Position numbers and translations under genes: made by a program. A stretch of DNA of 64,000 nucleotides from Suillus spraguei (taxonomy: Eukaryota > Basidiomycota > Agaricomycetes > Boletales > Suillaceae), in contig JABCPU010000159.1 of NCBI GenBank assembly GCA_016800925.1, positions 62,001 through 126,000 on the forward strand, given 5' to 3'. Below the pieces are notes generated by a model. It was not told the DNA's origin. It was given only the letters and a program-made list of their open reading frames with translations, and did not search any database. Numbering within the stretch: the stretch's first letter is position 1; every line of letters begins with the position of its first letter. Below, piece by piece: positions 32,373 to 44,663 of the stretch.

Positions 32373-33800
32373 CTATGACCTATAGCCCCCTCTCCTGTCT
32401 GACAGTGTTGTAGTCTGCCCACATGTGAAGGGCGATTTTTTCATGGCAATTGTGTGAATGAGTGCATGACTGCTCAGTAGGAGCACCTTCGGCAAGTGCT
32501 TTAGTATCAGCCAGTTGCTGATCCAAGTCAAGATTAACTTGACGATAGTCAAGCATGTTGTCAGGGTCATGAACGCGGATGATGTTGTGCACCAGGCACA
32601 GTGCTGGAGGGATGCAGGCTTGCACCCCCATGTTATAGTGGGGGGGAAGTAAAAGGATTTGGAAGCAGTTCTTCAGGATGCCGAATATGCGCTTGATGAC
32701 ATTTCTGAGCATGGCATGCCACAGATTGAACAATTCCTTGTGATCGCACGGACTAAAAAATATGTAAAAATGAACTATATTGCAAAGAGGGGCTACATAC
32801 CCAAGACGGCCCCTGCCCCACTCAGCAAGGTGATAATGCACTCCCCGATAGGGGACAAGCAGCTCATCACAAGCACCAAATCCTGCATCTGCAAGATAAT
32901 ACTTACCTGCAGGAATATTGAAATCAGTGATGCGAGCATTGTGATAAACATGTGCATCAGCTGTGGATCCCTCCCAGCCACTCAGCATATACAAGAATGA
33001 CATGTTGAAACTGCATGAAGCTAGGCAGTTCTGAGTCAACCCGCCCTTATGATTGTGAGCAGCATTGTGATCCTTCGAACTAGGATGGCATGTGATGTGA
33101 GTGCCGTCTATGGCACCATTGCATCAGCAACATACGGGTAATATTTTGGTTGCTGCAGGATTTCCAATGGCATTTGACTGTCAGCATGGGGCAACCGACA
33201 TATAATGAATAAATGGGGGGGGAGGAGAATGCGTTTAGGATACATTTGAAATACCTTCAAAAAATCAGCCAGGTTATCAATAAAAATAGGGAGTGTCATA
33301 CTTCAATATTGTGTCATTGGAGCGCTGAAAGTGCTTGCCGACATGACATACAGAAAGACCTGTAACACTTGCATAAAAGAAGATGGCAAGCTGCTCCTTG
33401 AGTAGAACATTCTTCAAGTCATGACATCCAGAATCATGAAGTAGGTTTAACAAGATGTTGAATACATGGAGGCGGACTCCAAGCTCATTTCAAATATGGT
33501 CAGGATGTCCAGCAATTAACTTGTTGACCCATCCAATTCCTGAAAGAGCAGAGGTATGGTATGGTTGTTTGTCGAAGTGTGCATTGGAATAGTCCTGGAA
33601 CATCTCGGTAGCAGCGTTAGCCACAACATTTATTATATGATTTCCACTAGTAAACATCTTTCTTATCCAATCTTCCAGCTCATAAGTGTTGACAGCAGTA
33701 CTCCCATCCATATCAATGTCATCTTCGGCAGCAGTAGCAGCTTCAACTGGTCTGATTGGCAGGATGTCATCATTGTCGTGCATAGTGCATGCAGCGTATG
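32373..33800 (-). pseudogene. PIF/Harbinger-type DDE transposase, decayed
   Basis: The N-part matches Harbinger helix-turn-helix regions (ELGVRLHVFNILLNLL, ASVTGLSVCHVGKHFQRS). The DDE domain has GAIDGTHITCHPSS (first Asp), YYLADAGFGACDELLVPYRG (second Asp) and RNVIKRIFGILK, where the catalytic Glu of the ER.FG.LK motif is Lys. Breaks: TGA at about 33489 and shifts near 33130 and 32770. At the upstream side, 33851-33933 holds GTTCGGC and GCCGAAC in inverted order ending in CCC-TAA, resembling a terminal inverted repeat and a TWA target. The opposite end was not found. Confidence 0.75.
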
Positions 33801-33936
33801 TCTAACATTACATCTGATCATTATCAGCATGACATTGGGTTTTTGAAACTCTGTTCGGCTGACAATGACAAAGAAAACAAATTTTGAAATTTGGATTGTT
33901 AGTCGCGCTCAAATTTTGTGGCCGAACAGACCCTAA

Positions 33937-34794
33937 GACTTTCAGACTTGACTCATCATGTTTTGTCATGATTTATCATGCTTTGTAAAGATCTTTGTAA
34001 GATTTGAACTTTATTTGTAATGTACTTAGTAAAAAAGGATGAGTAAGCTCACCCAAAAGGCTTGGTTTATCAGTTTTTGCATGACCAATCCCTGAAATGA
34101 CTCAACAGCCTTTTGTCATGCTTTGTAAGAATTCACTGTATTTATAATGTACTTAGTAAAATAAGCTGACTCAACACACTAAATAGGAAGGTTTCTTACC
34201 AATCTATGTGTAGAATCATGCTTAGTAAGCAGGGCCTCCAAAAGGTATATAAGGAGCCCATTTTCACCTGTAATAACAGCTTCCCACTTTACACTCTTGT
34301 CTCCAACCGTGTGAGAACCATAAGAACTGAAAGTACAGGCATAATAGCCTTGAAGTAATACTAAGAAATCTATATCTACTCTACATTATATACTACCTTA
34401 CAGGGGTTGATCATATAATATCTAACAGCTCTCAGACTAAGCTTTATGTATGCAGATCTAAAGACTCTCTCTTTCAATGGAAGGGGAGACACGCACTCGG
34501 AGAACACAACAAAGTTGAAACAGACTTTCATAGGTTGAAACACAATCTACTAGGGTGAAACATACCTACTATACAACACTACTTCAAATCTCAAACTCAA
34601 CACTTTCACGCAGATCTTCAAGAGAAAGACCATTGAAAGATACCCACCCAAGAACTCAGCACGTTATCTCCCACAAAGTAGAAAAGTTGGAGACCATGTA
34701 CTTAAGGACTGGCAAGCAGTCTTATCCTTGTACAGTTGTGTTGTCACTGTATATGTGTTCTATATAAGACCCTTAGGTAGCAAGACACCATGAC
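33937..34794. other. Non-coding stretch, possible LTR remnant
   Basis: No gene. 33959-34427 has TG...CA ends, a TATATAAGGAGCCC box and promoter-like look, but no matching target duplication (CATCA against GCTCT). GTTGAAACA words recur at 34515-34562. Confidence 0.35.
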
Positions 34795-35603
34795 AACACA
34801 AATGTTGATGATGCTATTGCAGAAGATGATCAGATACCATCCAGTGAGGCTGAGGTAATTATTCAACTTGCAAAAACCAAAGGTAAGTGAATACTACTTT
34901 GATATTGTATCTGCAGTTATTTACTACTACTATGATTGTAGCTCCAGGATATCCTCCACATCTCCGACCATTAGGACATCATATTGGTTGTCCTGACCTT
35001 CAACAACTTGTGCAGCATTTTTTGTATGATCAGCTGAACCCAGCCTCTGCAGCACCATGTCATGAGGTGGATATTTCTTTATGTCCACTATTTTATAGCA
35101 AGGTCTCTGTCTTTCACTCTGCCACTACTTCATTTTATGCTCCAAGTGATATCTGTGGTGTTAGTGGAATGCATCGCCAGGTCATCAGGTCATTACAAAG
35201 CTGGAGAGGTGGCCCTGCCTACCATGACTGTGTTTTTGTTGAACATAATCCTACTTTGCCAGGGTTTTGTGGACTCTATGTTGCTCAGGTGATTTTGTTA
35301 TTTTCTTTTACTTATAGACAGGTGGATTATCCTTGTGCACTTGTATGATGGTTTGATACCATTGGAGATGAACCATGCCCAAATACTGGTATGTGGATGG
35401 TAGAGCCTGAATACAGTGCAGAAGGTAATTGCCTTTTTTCTGTAATTCATTTGGATACTATTCTTCATCCTGCTCATTTGATTCCAATTTATGGGCAACA
35501 TTTTCTTGACAGAGATGTACACCACACAGACTCTTTGGTGATATTTGCAGGCTACTATGTTAACAAATATTCTGACTACCATGCATATGAAATAGCCTTT
35601 TAA
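34795..35603 (+). pseudogene. Plavaka-type transposase, C-terminal part
   Basis: A short acidic exon (VDDAIAEDDQIPSSEAEVII) is followed by an intron (GTAAGT about 34881 to CAG about 34915) and a long exon with APGYPPHLRPLGHHIGCPDL, VDISLCPLFYSKVSVFHSAT, PSDICGVSGMHRQ, CVFVEHN, TGMWMVEPE, VIHLDTILHPAHLIPIYGQ and TDSLVIFAGYYVNKYSDYHA, ending EIAF. This is the usual C-terminus of Plavaka proteins. A TGA at 35346-35348 sits where a Glu codon is usual (ALVEWF). The distance from the N-terminal part is 3.4 kb, filled with other elements. Confidence 0.72.
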
Positions 35604-35639
35604 TAATAGGACCTAGTACTAATTTTATATTGTGACATT

Positions 35640-36150
35640 GAACTTAGTTGACCAGTGTGATGCCTGACAATACTGATCTCTCTGAGATATCTGTATGTCT
35701 GCTCACTAATGCATCTGGCACTACTTAATGAGTCTGTACTACCTGGTTGTCTGATACTTGATTTATCTGGCAACCCTGATTACTAATAGTCCTGATATAT
35801 CTGCAAAACTGTCACATCTGACATGACTTAATAACCTGACTGTCTGAAGCCTGATTGAACTGATATATCTCTGATCCTAGTTGTCTTATTTGTCTGATCA
35901 TTCTAACAGTCTGTATGATCTGTGAGTCTACCTTCTGTTGTGCCTGAAACCACTGACCTGGTCACCTGATGTCCAGAGTGTCTGATTAGACTAACAGGTC
36001 TGTATAATTGTATGCTAAATGTGCTGATTACACTGATTGGTCTGTGCAATATCTGAGCTCAGAGCAGTCCATCTGAAATTAGATTTAGTCTGAAATCAAA
36101 TTTATCAGACCACATCAGACACCCCAGATAAATCAGGAAAAATCTAGGTT
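35640..36150. repeat. Irregular CTGA/GTCTG word array
   Basis: Words such as GTCTGAT, TCTGATTA and CTGATATATCTG recur at irregular 15-25 bp spacing. It is the inverted counterpart of 9664-10085 and touches the left direct repeat of the DIRS-like element. Confidence 0.5.
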
Positions 36151-36627
36151 TTCTGATGTTGAGTCCCGCTAGACATAGACCAAAGAAACTCCACCATAGG
36201 AGGTGACAAAGCAAATTGTGTCAGACTTATGAGTCAGAACATTCAATGCATGGGGCAAACATCACAGATGTGACTGTGGGACAGGCCCAAAGGACAAAGC
36301 TGCCGAGGAGCTTGCTCGTCCAATTACCCTGGTATAAATAAAGTTAAACTCAACTAATTGTCCTCACTCAAGTTTCAAGTAACACAGATGATGAGGATTT
36401 AGCCAGCAATTTGAGCACCCCATTGCAAGATACAAGGGGTCCTCCTGGATTAAAAAGGAAACATATCCCAAACTTAATCAAGCCATTAAAAGATGCTACA
36501 ACTCCAGCTAAATGGGAGGGAGGGAGGGTAAGAGATAATAATGTCAGGTAATTAAGAATAGAATAAATAGAAGGATGGAGATTGAATTAAATAGAACGAA
36601 AGGGAACAGGATCATGAATAGACCAAC

Positions 36628-37371
36628 TATTAAGACCATACTTAAAGGGAGAGAGATCCGAAGGGCTTTGGCCTCAGTTTGTGCACTGTGCCCCTTTCCT
36701 GAGTAATGCCCCTTATTTCAGGGAGAAGGTATACATCCGAAGATCTGGAAGGAGTTGTGTGACAGATCTGGACGTCCGAAGGTATCAGATATGATATGTC
36801 TGAAGGTTATCCGGAATGTAGGAATAGAACGAGGATTAAGACTAGCTTCAGAATGAGTTCCTAACTAGAAACTAACAGAGATAGACTATCCAAAGATAGA
36901 GTCGGAGATATAGACTATAGGAATCAATCCCAAGTCTCGGAAGATGACTTAGAGTGGAAAGTGACTCAAGTCCGGAGGAAGCAGAATGAGCAGAATCTAA
37001 GATGATATTCGAACCAAGGTTCTACGGAGATCTACAAGTGGTTTATATACTGTAAGTATCTAATACAGATAATCAACAAGTCTGGGACCAAGGGCTATGT
37101 ACGAAGTGTAACGGAAGTCTATTAGTTAATGCACAGCGGATCAGTAAGCATGAATTGGAAATGAACACAGGTAACAGATCAGTGACACAGGACGGAAATA
37201 TACACAGCCGGAATACTGGAAACAGGAGGAATGATGAAAGGAGATAGACACAGATATACACAAGGGAGTTAAGGTGCAAGAAGTGGGCACATTTGGATGG
37301 GTGATCCGGACAGGATCTGTGGACTGGACGGAAATAGAATTGATCTGGGATTAGAAGTATGGTATATGACA
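36628..37371 (+). repeat. LTR family E copy
   Basis: TATTAAGACC (TGTTAAGACC in the other copy) to GTATATGACA; the inverted partner is 41835-42604. It contains GCACTGTGCCCC and a TTTATATACTGTAAG box. No clear target duplication (CCAAC against TAGTT), so one side was probably altered. Confidence 0.65.
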
Positions 37372-37559
37372 TAGTTGTTAACTGAGCGTGGATTAATATG
37401 GGCTGCCATGAAGGTGACATAAAGAGATAATGTGTCAATTGTTGTTCCAGAGATAGATGATGGAGATTGCAAAAGGTTACATAGGAATTAAGAGCCAAAG
37501 AATAAATTTGATTTATTGATCAGTCAAGAGCAAGACTGAGATTGATAGAGCACTCATAG

Positions 37560-40500
37560 ATAAGTCACTCCATTGACCTGCCTGGCCTCAACAGAAGAAT
37601 GAATCATTTTTCGGATGCCCCCAGTGCATTCTAAGGGGGTTGAAATGGGAAAATTTGAAGCTGTGGAGAGGCTCTGATTGCGTCTGACATACACCACCAG
37701 GAGAGATGATCTGCTACCACATTATTCTCACCAGACATGTGAAAAACTCAAAATAAATTTGAAAGATCAGGATTATTTCTGCAACATACATAAGAAGGCA
37801 GTTATAACCTGGTCCTCCTGACATTGAGTTAAAAAGATATACCAAGTTTAAACTGTCTGTGAAAATTGCTAGACACCCGTCTCGAGGTAAACGGGTGACA
37901 GCATCATGTATAGCAGAAACAACACAGAGGGCTTCATAATAGAAGATGTTGTCGACCATTGGACAAGTAGGAAGACTGGATTGGAAGCTGAGATGGAGTG
38001 ATGGATCCCAGAAACCATTCCAGTTCCAGAAGCATTGCAGAAGACTTGAAGGACATCCAAAGGAAAAGGTAGAAATCGCCATAATACAGACTTCAAGAGA
38101 AAAATCCCATCAGATCGTTCCAAATGGAATGCTGCCCAGAGTAGTTCTTCAACAATGGTCCAATTAAGCCAAATCATGCCTTTAGAATAGTCTTCCCTCT
38201 AGTCTTTTCATAGAGAGCAGAGAGACCAGGACACAACAATAGACAGACATTTAATGCCCAATTGAGTGAACCTGCAATATGCTCAAAGTTGCGAAGAGTT
38301 CTCCTCGACTTATACCTTGCAAAATCTCATATCTCGCACACTAGTCTCAGTTTCGACTCTTCCCTGAGCATTATCTTCATCAAATTTGGATCTACATCAA
38401 AACTGATGACCAGTAGAGGAGATCCAAATATCTGCTTTCACATATCTTGAACCTTTGTAAAGGAAAAAGAATTGTCAACATAGATGAATGCTTGAATAAG
38501 AGGAACAAAGACTGCAGTCTAAATCACTAGGGACATGAAAGCATGGAATATTTGCTGAGAGGCTCGACCACCAAATACATTAGCTCTGTCAATTCATCAC
38601 TCTCCCTCAAAAGACACAACTTGTTTAATTTGCCAGAGTGGATGCATTGGCATGTGACGGTAGGCTTCTGATACATCAGCCTTCCAGATTTGCAATTGAT
38701 CATGAGGATGAAACTGACGGTATTCATGAATTGCTCCACCGAGGTCTTGAACATTGTCAACAGTTATGCCAGAAATATCCTCTTTTGTAATCATCGAGTT
38801 GAGAGAGAAATCACCGGCACTATAATTAGTCACTAGGCGAAATTTCCCTCCCTCCTTGGGTACAGCATGGATTGGCATACTATACATTCCCAGTAAAAGA
38901 TTGAGACTGAAATTTGGAGAGTATCTCCCTACTGACTCTTCCTTTGCGATTTGATTTCACAGAAATTCTCATTGTTCAGAAGTGGAAGGTGATGGGGAAG
39001 GGATGTCCAGAGTCATAGGATATATACCATGATCCATGATGAGTGTCAGCCCAGGGCCAAAACCCTTCTCAGAGACCTTTACAAATGGAAATGACGAATG
39101 GTAGATTTGGATGATGAGCGAGGGTCAGAATGGTTTCAAAACTGTCAACATTGATAGGAGATGAAACACTGAAAAGATCGGGGTAATTAACTATTGTAGA
39201 AACAGCCACAATATTCTCAAACTTTGAAAGAGGTGGACATGGTAAGGGCTCAGCCATTTCAGTCCATAAGGCTGTTCTGCTAAGAGTTTCAGCAACTTTC
39301 CCCCAAACCATTCTCCTTGAAAATATTTGACCTTGAGCAATAGATTCATTTAAAACCCTTTGCCAAGGCGCAATCAGGCCGCTTGTACCCTCCTCTGCAT
39401 TTACTACAGACATGGAACTGGGGGCATTCTGCGGTGGTTTTATTATAGGCTCCACGATTCCAGTTATGACATGGCTGTCCTTGCCCCAAATCTGAATGTG
39501 TCAATTTCTTTCCAAATCCAATACCCTTTCCCGGTCCTTTTTCCCCAGATGATGAAGAGGGGACAAGGTGTTGGATTTCTCCAAATGCAACCATTCTGAG
39601 TGAGGATAGATGGGAGACTTTGAGTCTCTGGAATTCATGAATGAAATTGAACCGCAAATACTTTTGACTTTCCATTTTAAGACGACAGGCTTTATCGAAG
39701 TCAATAATTCAGGAGTGGAGGTTATAATGGACGTCGACAAAGAATCCTGAGATGTATCATTTATATCCCTGAAGCTCAGACTCTTTCCAGGGCATGATAA
39801 AGGTAAGGGCATCAATCCAGAGGTCAGTGGCGATACTCCAGTCTCCATAAGATTTGATTTTGTGAGTAGAGACCAGTTGGGATAAAGTAATTTTGAATCC
39901 CTTTCTGAGGGACTGAGATTGCTTTGGGTCAATGGTAGTGGAGTAATGTCTGGATAAGACTTTCTCAAGGTTGGGGGTACGTCCTTTGAATAAGAGTGTC
40001 CACTGGGACAAAGGGAAGCACAGACATCCAGGTGTGGAAGTGACTTGCCCCCAATAATACTTGGAATCTTCAGCCCACTCTTCATAACACTCAAGTGTGA
40101 GTTGCTTGGCTTGTTTAATGGAGACATAATGGAATTGTTCTGGTTGGAGCCATGGGTAGAATTGAATACATTCAGGGGTAAGCTTTCGTCTTTTTCCCTG
40201 TAAGACATATTCATGTTCATCTTCAGAGTTTTCACTCTCTGCCTTTTGTGATTGAACTCGCTATCCAATCTAGAACAAAGTTCTTTCTCTTTAACAACCA
40301 ATTCACTGACTGGTCCATATGCAGGTTTTATTTCACATTCATGTTCGTCAGCAATTGTAGTTTCTCGAGGCTCTCATGATTCTCCATCCTTGCAGGCCTT
40401 ATCAAGGAGTTGGAGGTAATGTGAGAACCCCAATTTAAAATCAAGCTGTGTAAGGATTTGTGATTCAGCAATTGCTGATTGTAAGACACTTTGGATTTCC

Positions 40501-40670
40501 AAAAAGGCATCGCCTTTCTCAAGATGACCCCTTCAGAATTCATCAGTGAACTCCCGACATTTTTGAACAGCAATTTGGTCAAATGTTTGATGGTCTTCTG
40601 AAGAGAGATTGTTTGGGTTCCATTATCATTAGATATGAGAAGAACTTCAATGTAGAATATTGTAAGCAAA
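37560..40670 (-). pseudogene. Gag-like protein and RT/RNase H of the DIRS-like element
   Basis: The upstream part (40670-39340) is Ser-rich and ends in a Cys/His cluster (CHNWNRGAY...CPQFHVCSKCRGG) typical of the capsid-like protein of basidiomycete DIRS-like elements. RT follows: GFWPWADTHHGSW (39060-39030), MYSMPIHAVPKEGGKFRLVT (38887), LNSMITKEDISGITVDNVQD, and WKADVSEAYRHMPMHPLWQ. The catalytic motif reads YVDN at about 38475 instead of YVDD. RNase H is visible as FCNASGTGMGFW and EALCVVSAIHDAV (37950-37900), then ENNVVADHLS. Many stops and shifts; not functional. Confidence 0.7.
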
Positions 40671-41121
40671 AGATGCTATTGGATGAGTAATTCAAGTGAG
40701 AATAGGTCTAAACTAAATATTGATGGCATACCTAGCAAGACGAGTAATTCGAGCCAGAAGAGGTAAGGACCTCCTATCATCAAGTCCCACTAGACATAGA
40801 CCAAAGGAACTCCACCATAGGAGGTGATAAACCAAATTGTGTCAGACTTATGAATCAGAACACTCAATGCACAAGGCAAACATCACAGATGTGACTGTGG
40901 GACAGGCCCAAAGGAATGGGAAGACCCAAAGGACAAAGCTGTTGAGGAGCTCACTTGTCCAATTATCCTGGTATAAATAAAGTTAAACTCAATCTTTTTT
41001 CAAACTCCAAATATTAAATATTTTCTTCACATTTCATATAAACCTCTCCTAAATATAGATAACCCTGATCAGTGTCAGGTTTCCCTCAGTTCACTAATGT
41101 GAGAGTGTGCAACCATCCCGA

Positions 41122-42854
41122 TGTAATGAACATATTGGCGCTAGCCTCAAAATCCTATCTTTTAGCACTCGTCTCACGTCTATAGGAATTTCCACTCATC
41201 CAAAGGCCGTCTTACTCCTTTAGTGCATACCAGCAGCATCACATGCTTACCGCACACTGTACTGACTGCTGCACCACATTCCACGTACCGATGTCCTTCC
41301 ATGTCCTTGCCTCGTCCACATAGCTCCATTTGGTGCACAGTTTGTTTTATGTTCATTATCACTGATTCCACAGCAAGTCTTATTACATGTTGCCTCATGC
41401 TGCAGCTGCCTCACGCTATGTTTACATAGCAGCAGTTACTGTACTTGAGCACTACTGATCTTGCCTAATGCATCCCAAGTACATGTGATATAGGATATAA
41501 GCACCATGTAACCCACATGATACAGTACCTCATTTTCACCATACTATAGGTCAGGATTAGTGTCTAGCTCTGAATCTACCCAGTAGTAGACTTAGTCTTT
41601 AAAGTTTCTTTACTGCTCATTAATCAATATCACTCGTTCACCATTACCGCTGGCATACCGCTAGATTCTTGACCCCTATTTTGATTTGACTTCATGTTCA
41701 CCGCTGCTTTACCGCTGAAAGCACCACAGATTTCCTTAACTGTTTCTTTGCACCGCTCGCATCTTACCGCTACCACTGACATTATTGCTCATCATCGCTC
41801 ACTCAATGCTACATTTTCAAGCATTGTTTCAGCCTGTCATATACCATACTTCTAATCTCAGATCCGACCATATCCGATCAGATCTGATCAATTCCATATC
41901 CGTCCGGTCCACAGATCCTGTCTGGACCGCCCATCCGAATGTGCTCACTTCTCGCACTTTAACTCCCTTGTGTATATCTGCATCTATCTCCTTTTGTCAT
42001 TCCTCCTGTTTCCGGTATTCTGGCTGTTTATATTTCCGTCCTGTGTCACTGATCCGTTTCCTGTGTTCATTTCTGATTCATGCTTACTGATCCACTGTGC
42101 ATTAACTAATAGACTTCCGTTACACTTCATACATAGCCCTCGGTCCCGGACTTGTTGATTATCCGTCTTAGATACTTACAGTATATAAACCACTTGTGGA
42201 TCTCCGTAGAACCTTAGTTCGAATATCATCTTAGATTCTACTCATTCCGCTTCTTCCGGACTTGAGCCACCCTCTGCTCTAAAGTCACCTTCCGAGACTT
42301 AGAATTGATTCCTATAGTCTATATCTCTGACTCTATCTTCAGATAGTCTACCTCCATTAGTTTCTAGTTAGGAACTCGTTCCGAAGCTAGCCTTAATCTT
42401 TGTTCTATCCCTACATTCCGAACAACCTTCGGACACATCATATCCGGTACCTTCGGACACCCAGATCCGCCACGCAACTCCTTCTGGATCTTCGGATGAA
42501 TAACTTTCCCTTGAAATAAGGGGCATTACTCGAGAAAGGGGCACAGTGCACGAACTGAGGCCAAAGCCCTTCGGATCTCTCTACCTTTGAGTACGGTCTT
42601 AACACAGCCACAGTAGTACTGCTACTTACCATACTAGTTCTGGCGGCATCTTCACTAGCTGCAGCAGCTTACTGCTGACTACGATGCTATATTCACACAT
42701 TGGTTTGACTTGAACTTGACCATACTAACAGGCATCCCCCTTTAGGGTCAAACACTCTTGTTTAACAAGTGAAGCAGACTAGACAGAGCGCAAGACTCAC
42801 ATACTAACTTAGGAGGTAGTTTATCTACAGCCCAGGTTAGGTTGTATCTTTACG
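41122..42854 (+). repeat. Solo LTR family B, copy d, with LTR E nested
   Basis: TGTAATGAACATATTGGCG to TGTATCTTTACG; flanked by CCGA (41118-41121) and CCAA (42855-42858). Removal of LTR E restores about 963 bp, the length of other family B copies. Typical inner landmark: CCCTTTAGGGTC near 42740. Confidence 0.85.
41835..42604 (-). repeat. Solo LTR family E inside LTR B copy d
   Basis: TGTCATATACC to GGTCTTAACA (770 bp), with the exact duplication CAGCC at 41830-41834 and 42605-42609. The flanks rejoin to the LTR B sequence (TTTCAGCCACAGTAGTACTG). Confidence 0.92.
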
Positions 42855-43113
42855 CCAATATCTGGGAATTTTTTTCAGGAATGAATGAGAAAAGAAAGAT
42901 GAAAACACAGTACACTCCATTACCACAATGATAAACCAAAACAGGATACAATGGAATTGTGCACAGGCATGTGGATTGTTTGTATTGCTATAATCTAGTC
43001 ATAGAGAGACCCAACTAAGGAACAAGACCTCCATACTCTATATGAGAAGAGTCCATACAAATATGTATGCCACTTTGCATCTGAAAAACAATCCTTTGTA
43101 TACTTTTGCAAAT

Positions 43114-44663
43114 TCATAACAATAGGTTGGTGGTGGCATAAGTGAATGGGGTTCGCGCAAAACTGATGAGGGAGCTGGAGCTATCAAACAGAGTGTAGAA
43201 GTGCTGCATAAATGTGTAGCCAATAATAAAGTCAAACCCTTGGCCAGAGCGTGTGCCAGTGTCTCAAACGATGAGATATATGGCATTGGCAAGACCACCA
43301 ATAAGCTTGGTGTTGAGAGAATGAGGCCAGATTTGGGCATCAGGGGTGAGACTGAATATTCTCTGTGCAAAATTGTGAACAAGGGATGGAAGGGCTGGCA
43401 GAATTGACATTCATGGCCAATATAGAAGTTCAAGTTCCATAGGGCATTGCACTGGTCGGGGGAAATATGGAGAAGACAAGTCGTCTGATCCCAAGTAGCA
43501 CTGGTTGCAGCCTCGTACTTGGCAAAGGCATCTATCAAATGCTGATTAGACCATTATTACTCGCTGTACTCTAAATACACACTGGAGGCAAGGTAAAGAA
43601 ATGTGGTGCCAGTATTGACAATACCAGCAATGAAGCCCAAGATCGGCGTCTGGCTGTAGGTGATCCTCTGATTGATACCCCAATAGTGCAATGAGGGTGG
43701 CATAGCAATTATAGGACTGGAACAAAACAATTACTATCAGTCTTGATTGATCTGGGAGCTGAGATAGCTTATCTATATATAATTCTACCGTGCTTGGTAG
43801 AGTCAGTTCCACCAAAGGTGAGCTCTCCAAATTCACTGTCTGGTTCCCTAGTGATGGGCTGGAAAAAGATATCAACAACCTGCTGACCAATCTTGCCTTG
43901 TATATACAGGTAGTCAGTAAAACTCAGGATCATGCCATCCTGGTCATTCTCAATAGCTCCATGTGACAACTCTTTAGGCCCGATGCCAAAGATACCATCT
44001 TCACCTTCATGGAAGCCCCACCAAGAAGAAGCAACACCAAGTTGGAACCAGGTGATGGTAAGCCCACCACTGAGAGTGATAGTATTGTAGAACATAGGTC
44101 CTATAGATAATCATAGGTATTCAAGTGTTCAACTTATGACATTGTTGTATGTCATACCAGAGAAGAAGGACTGGGGGTCAGTATCCACAGCACTATAGTC
44201 TACCTTTATATGCCATTCAGACATGACACTGGTGCTGGTTCTCTTGTATGGAGTGGAGGTGCCAACCCATATGATCGAGCTGCCAGTGTTGACAAGCAAG
44301 TTGTCTTTAATAATGCATTAGCAGATGCATGTTTTCTCAGTGTTGAACTGACAGGTTGTGGGGGGTTCGCCAATGCCAACTTGTACCCGGTAATCAAAAA
44401 AGTGCTTTTCACAGGAATGTTGCTATCATCATGTCGATCATGTGTGTTGTAGCCCCTAAGGGCCACCAGACGAGCTTCATCACACTGCAAGAAGTTGATA
44501 GTACTATTTGAGAAGTTTAGCCTCCTGGTAAGGGGGAGGGTGATGAAGGGATTGCAAACTTCAACAATGGGCAATCCCATGATTGACAAAGCGTGGAAAG
44601 TGTCAGCAAGGATGCAGTGATCATGAGAAAGATGACTTGATTGAAAGTAATATCATACTCCAT
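43114..44663 (-). pseudogene. Pepsin-like aspartic protease relic, both catalytic Asp replaced by Asn
   Basis: Family A1 aspartic endopeptidase of the secreted polyporopepsin-like type. From the start: hydrophobic signal-like segment (VIFLMITASLLTLSTL); propeptide-like ITLPLTRRLNFS and DDSNIPV; first active-site loop LLVNTGSSIIWVG (normally DTGSS); an intron GTATGA...TATAG (about 44158-44101); then FYNTITLSGGLTI, EDGIFGIGP, GELTFGGTDS. The second loop reads GIVNTGTTFLYL (normally DTGTT). After it come DAFAKYEAAT, QIWPHSLNTKLIGG, and FDFIIGYTFMQHFYTLFDSS up to TATTNLL and TGA at 43114. Shifts near 43345 and 43245 and stops near 43560 (possibly a 39-nt intron) show decay. Asn in both loops should abolish catalysis even if translated. 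Confidence 0.78.

Larger units (their letters stand above)
36162..40992 (-). mobile_element. DIRS-like (tyrosine-recombinase type) retroelement relic
   Basis: Direct repeats 36162-36353 and 40782-40992 (about 200 bp; the right copy has an 18-bp duplication of the AGGCCCAAAGGA part) flank inner blocks and a minus-strand coding region. A second, internally deleted copy lies at 9356-9660. A reverse transcriptase of the basidiomycete DIRS-like kind supports the class. A tyrosine recombinase was not identified; LTR E (36628-37371) sits where the 3' part of the coding region should lie. Confidence 0.6.

Noticed and set aside
33959..34427. A further solo LTR
   Set aside because: TG...CA ends and a TATA box are present but no target duplication and no second copy in the window, so it is kept only as a possibility.
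37073..37498. 141-codon minus-strand frame
   Set aside because: It overlaps LTR E, and a matching frame occurs in the other LTR E copy near 41970; there is no domain.
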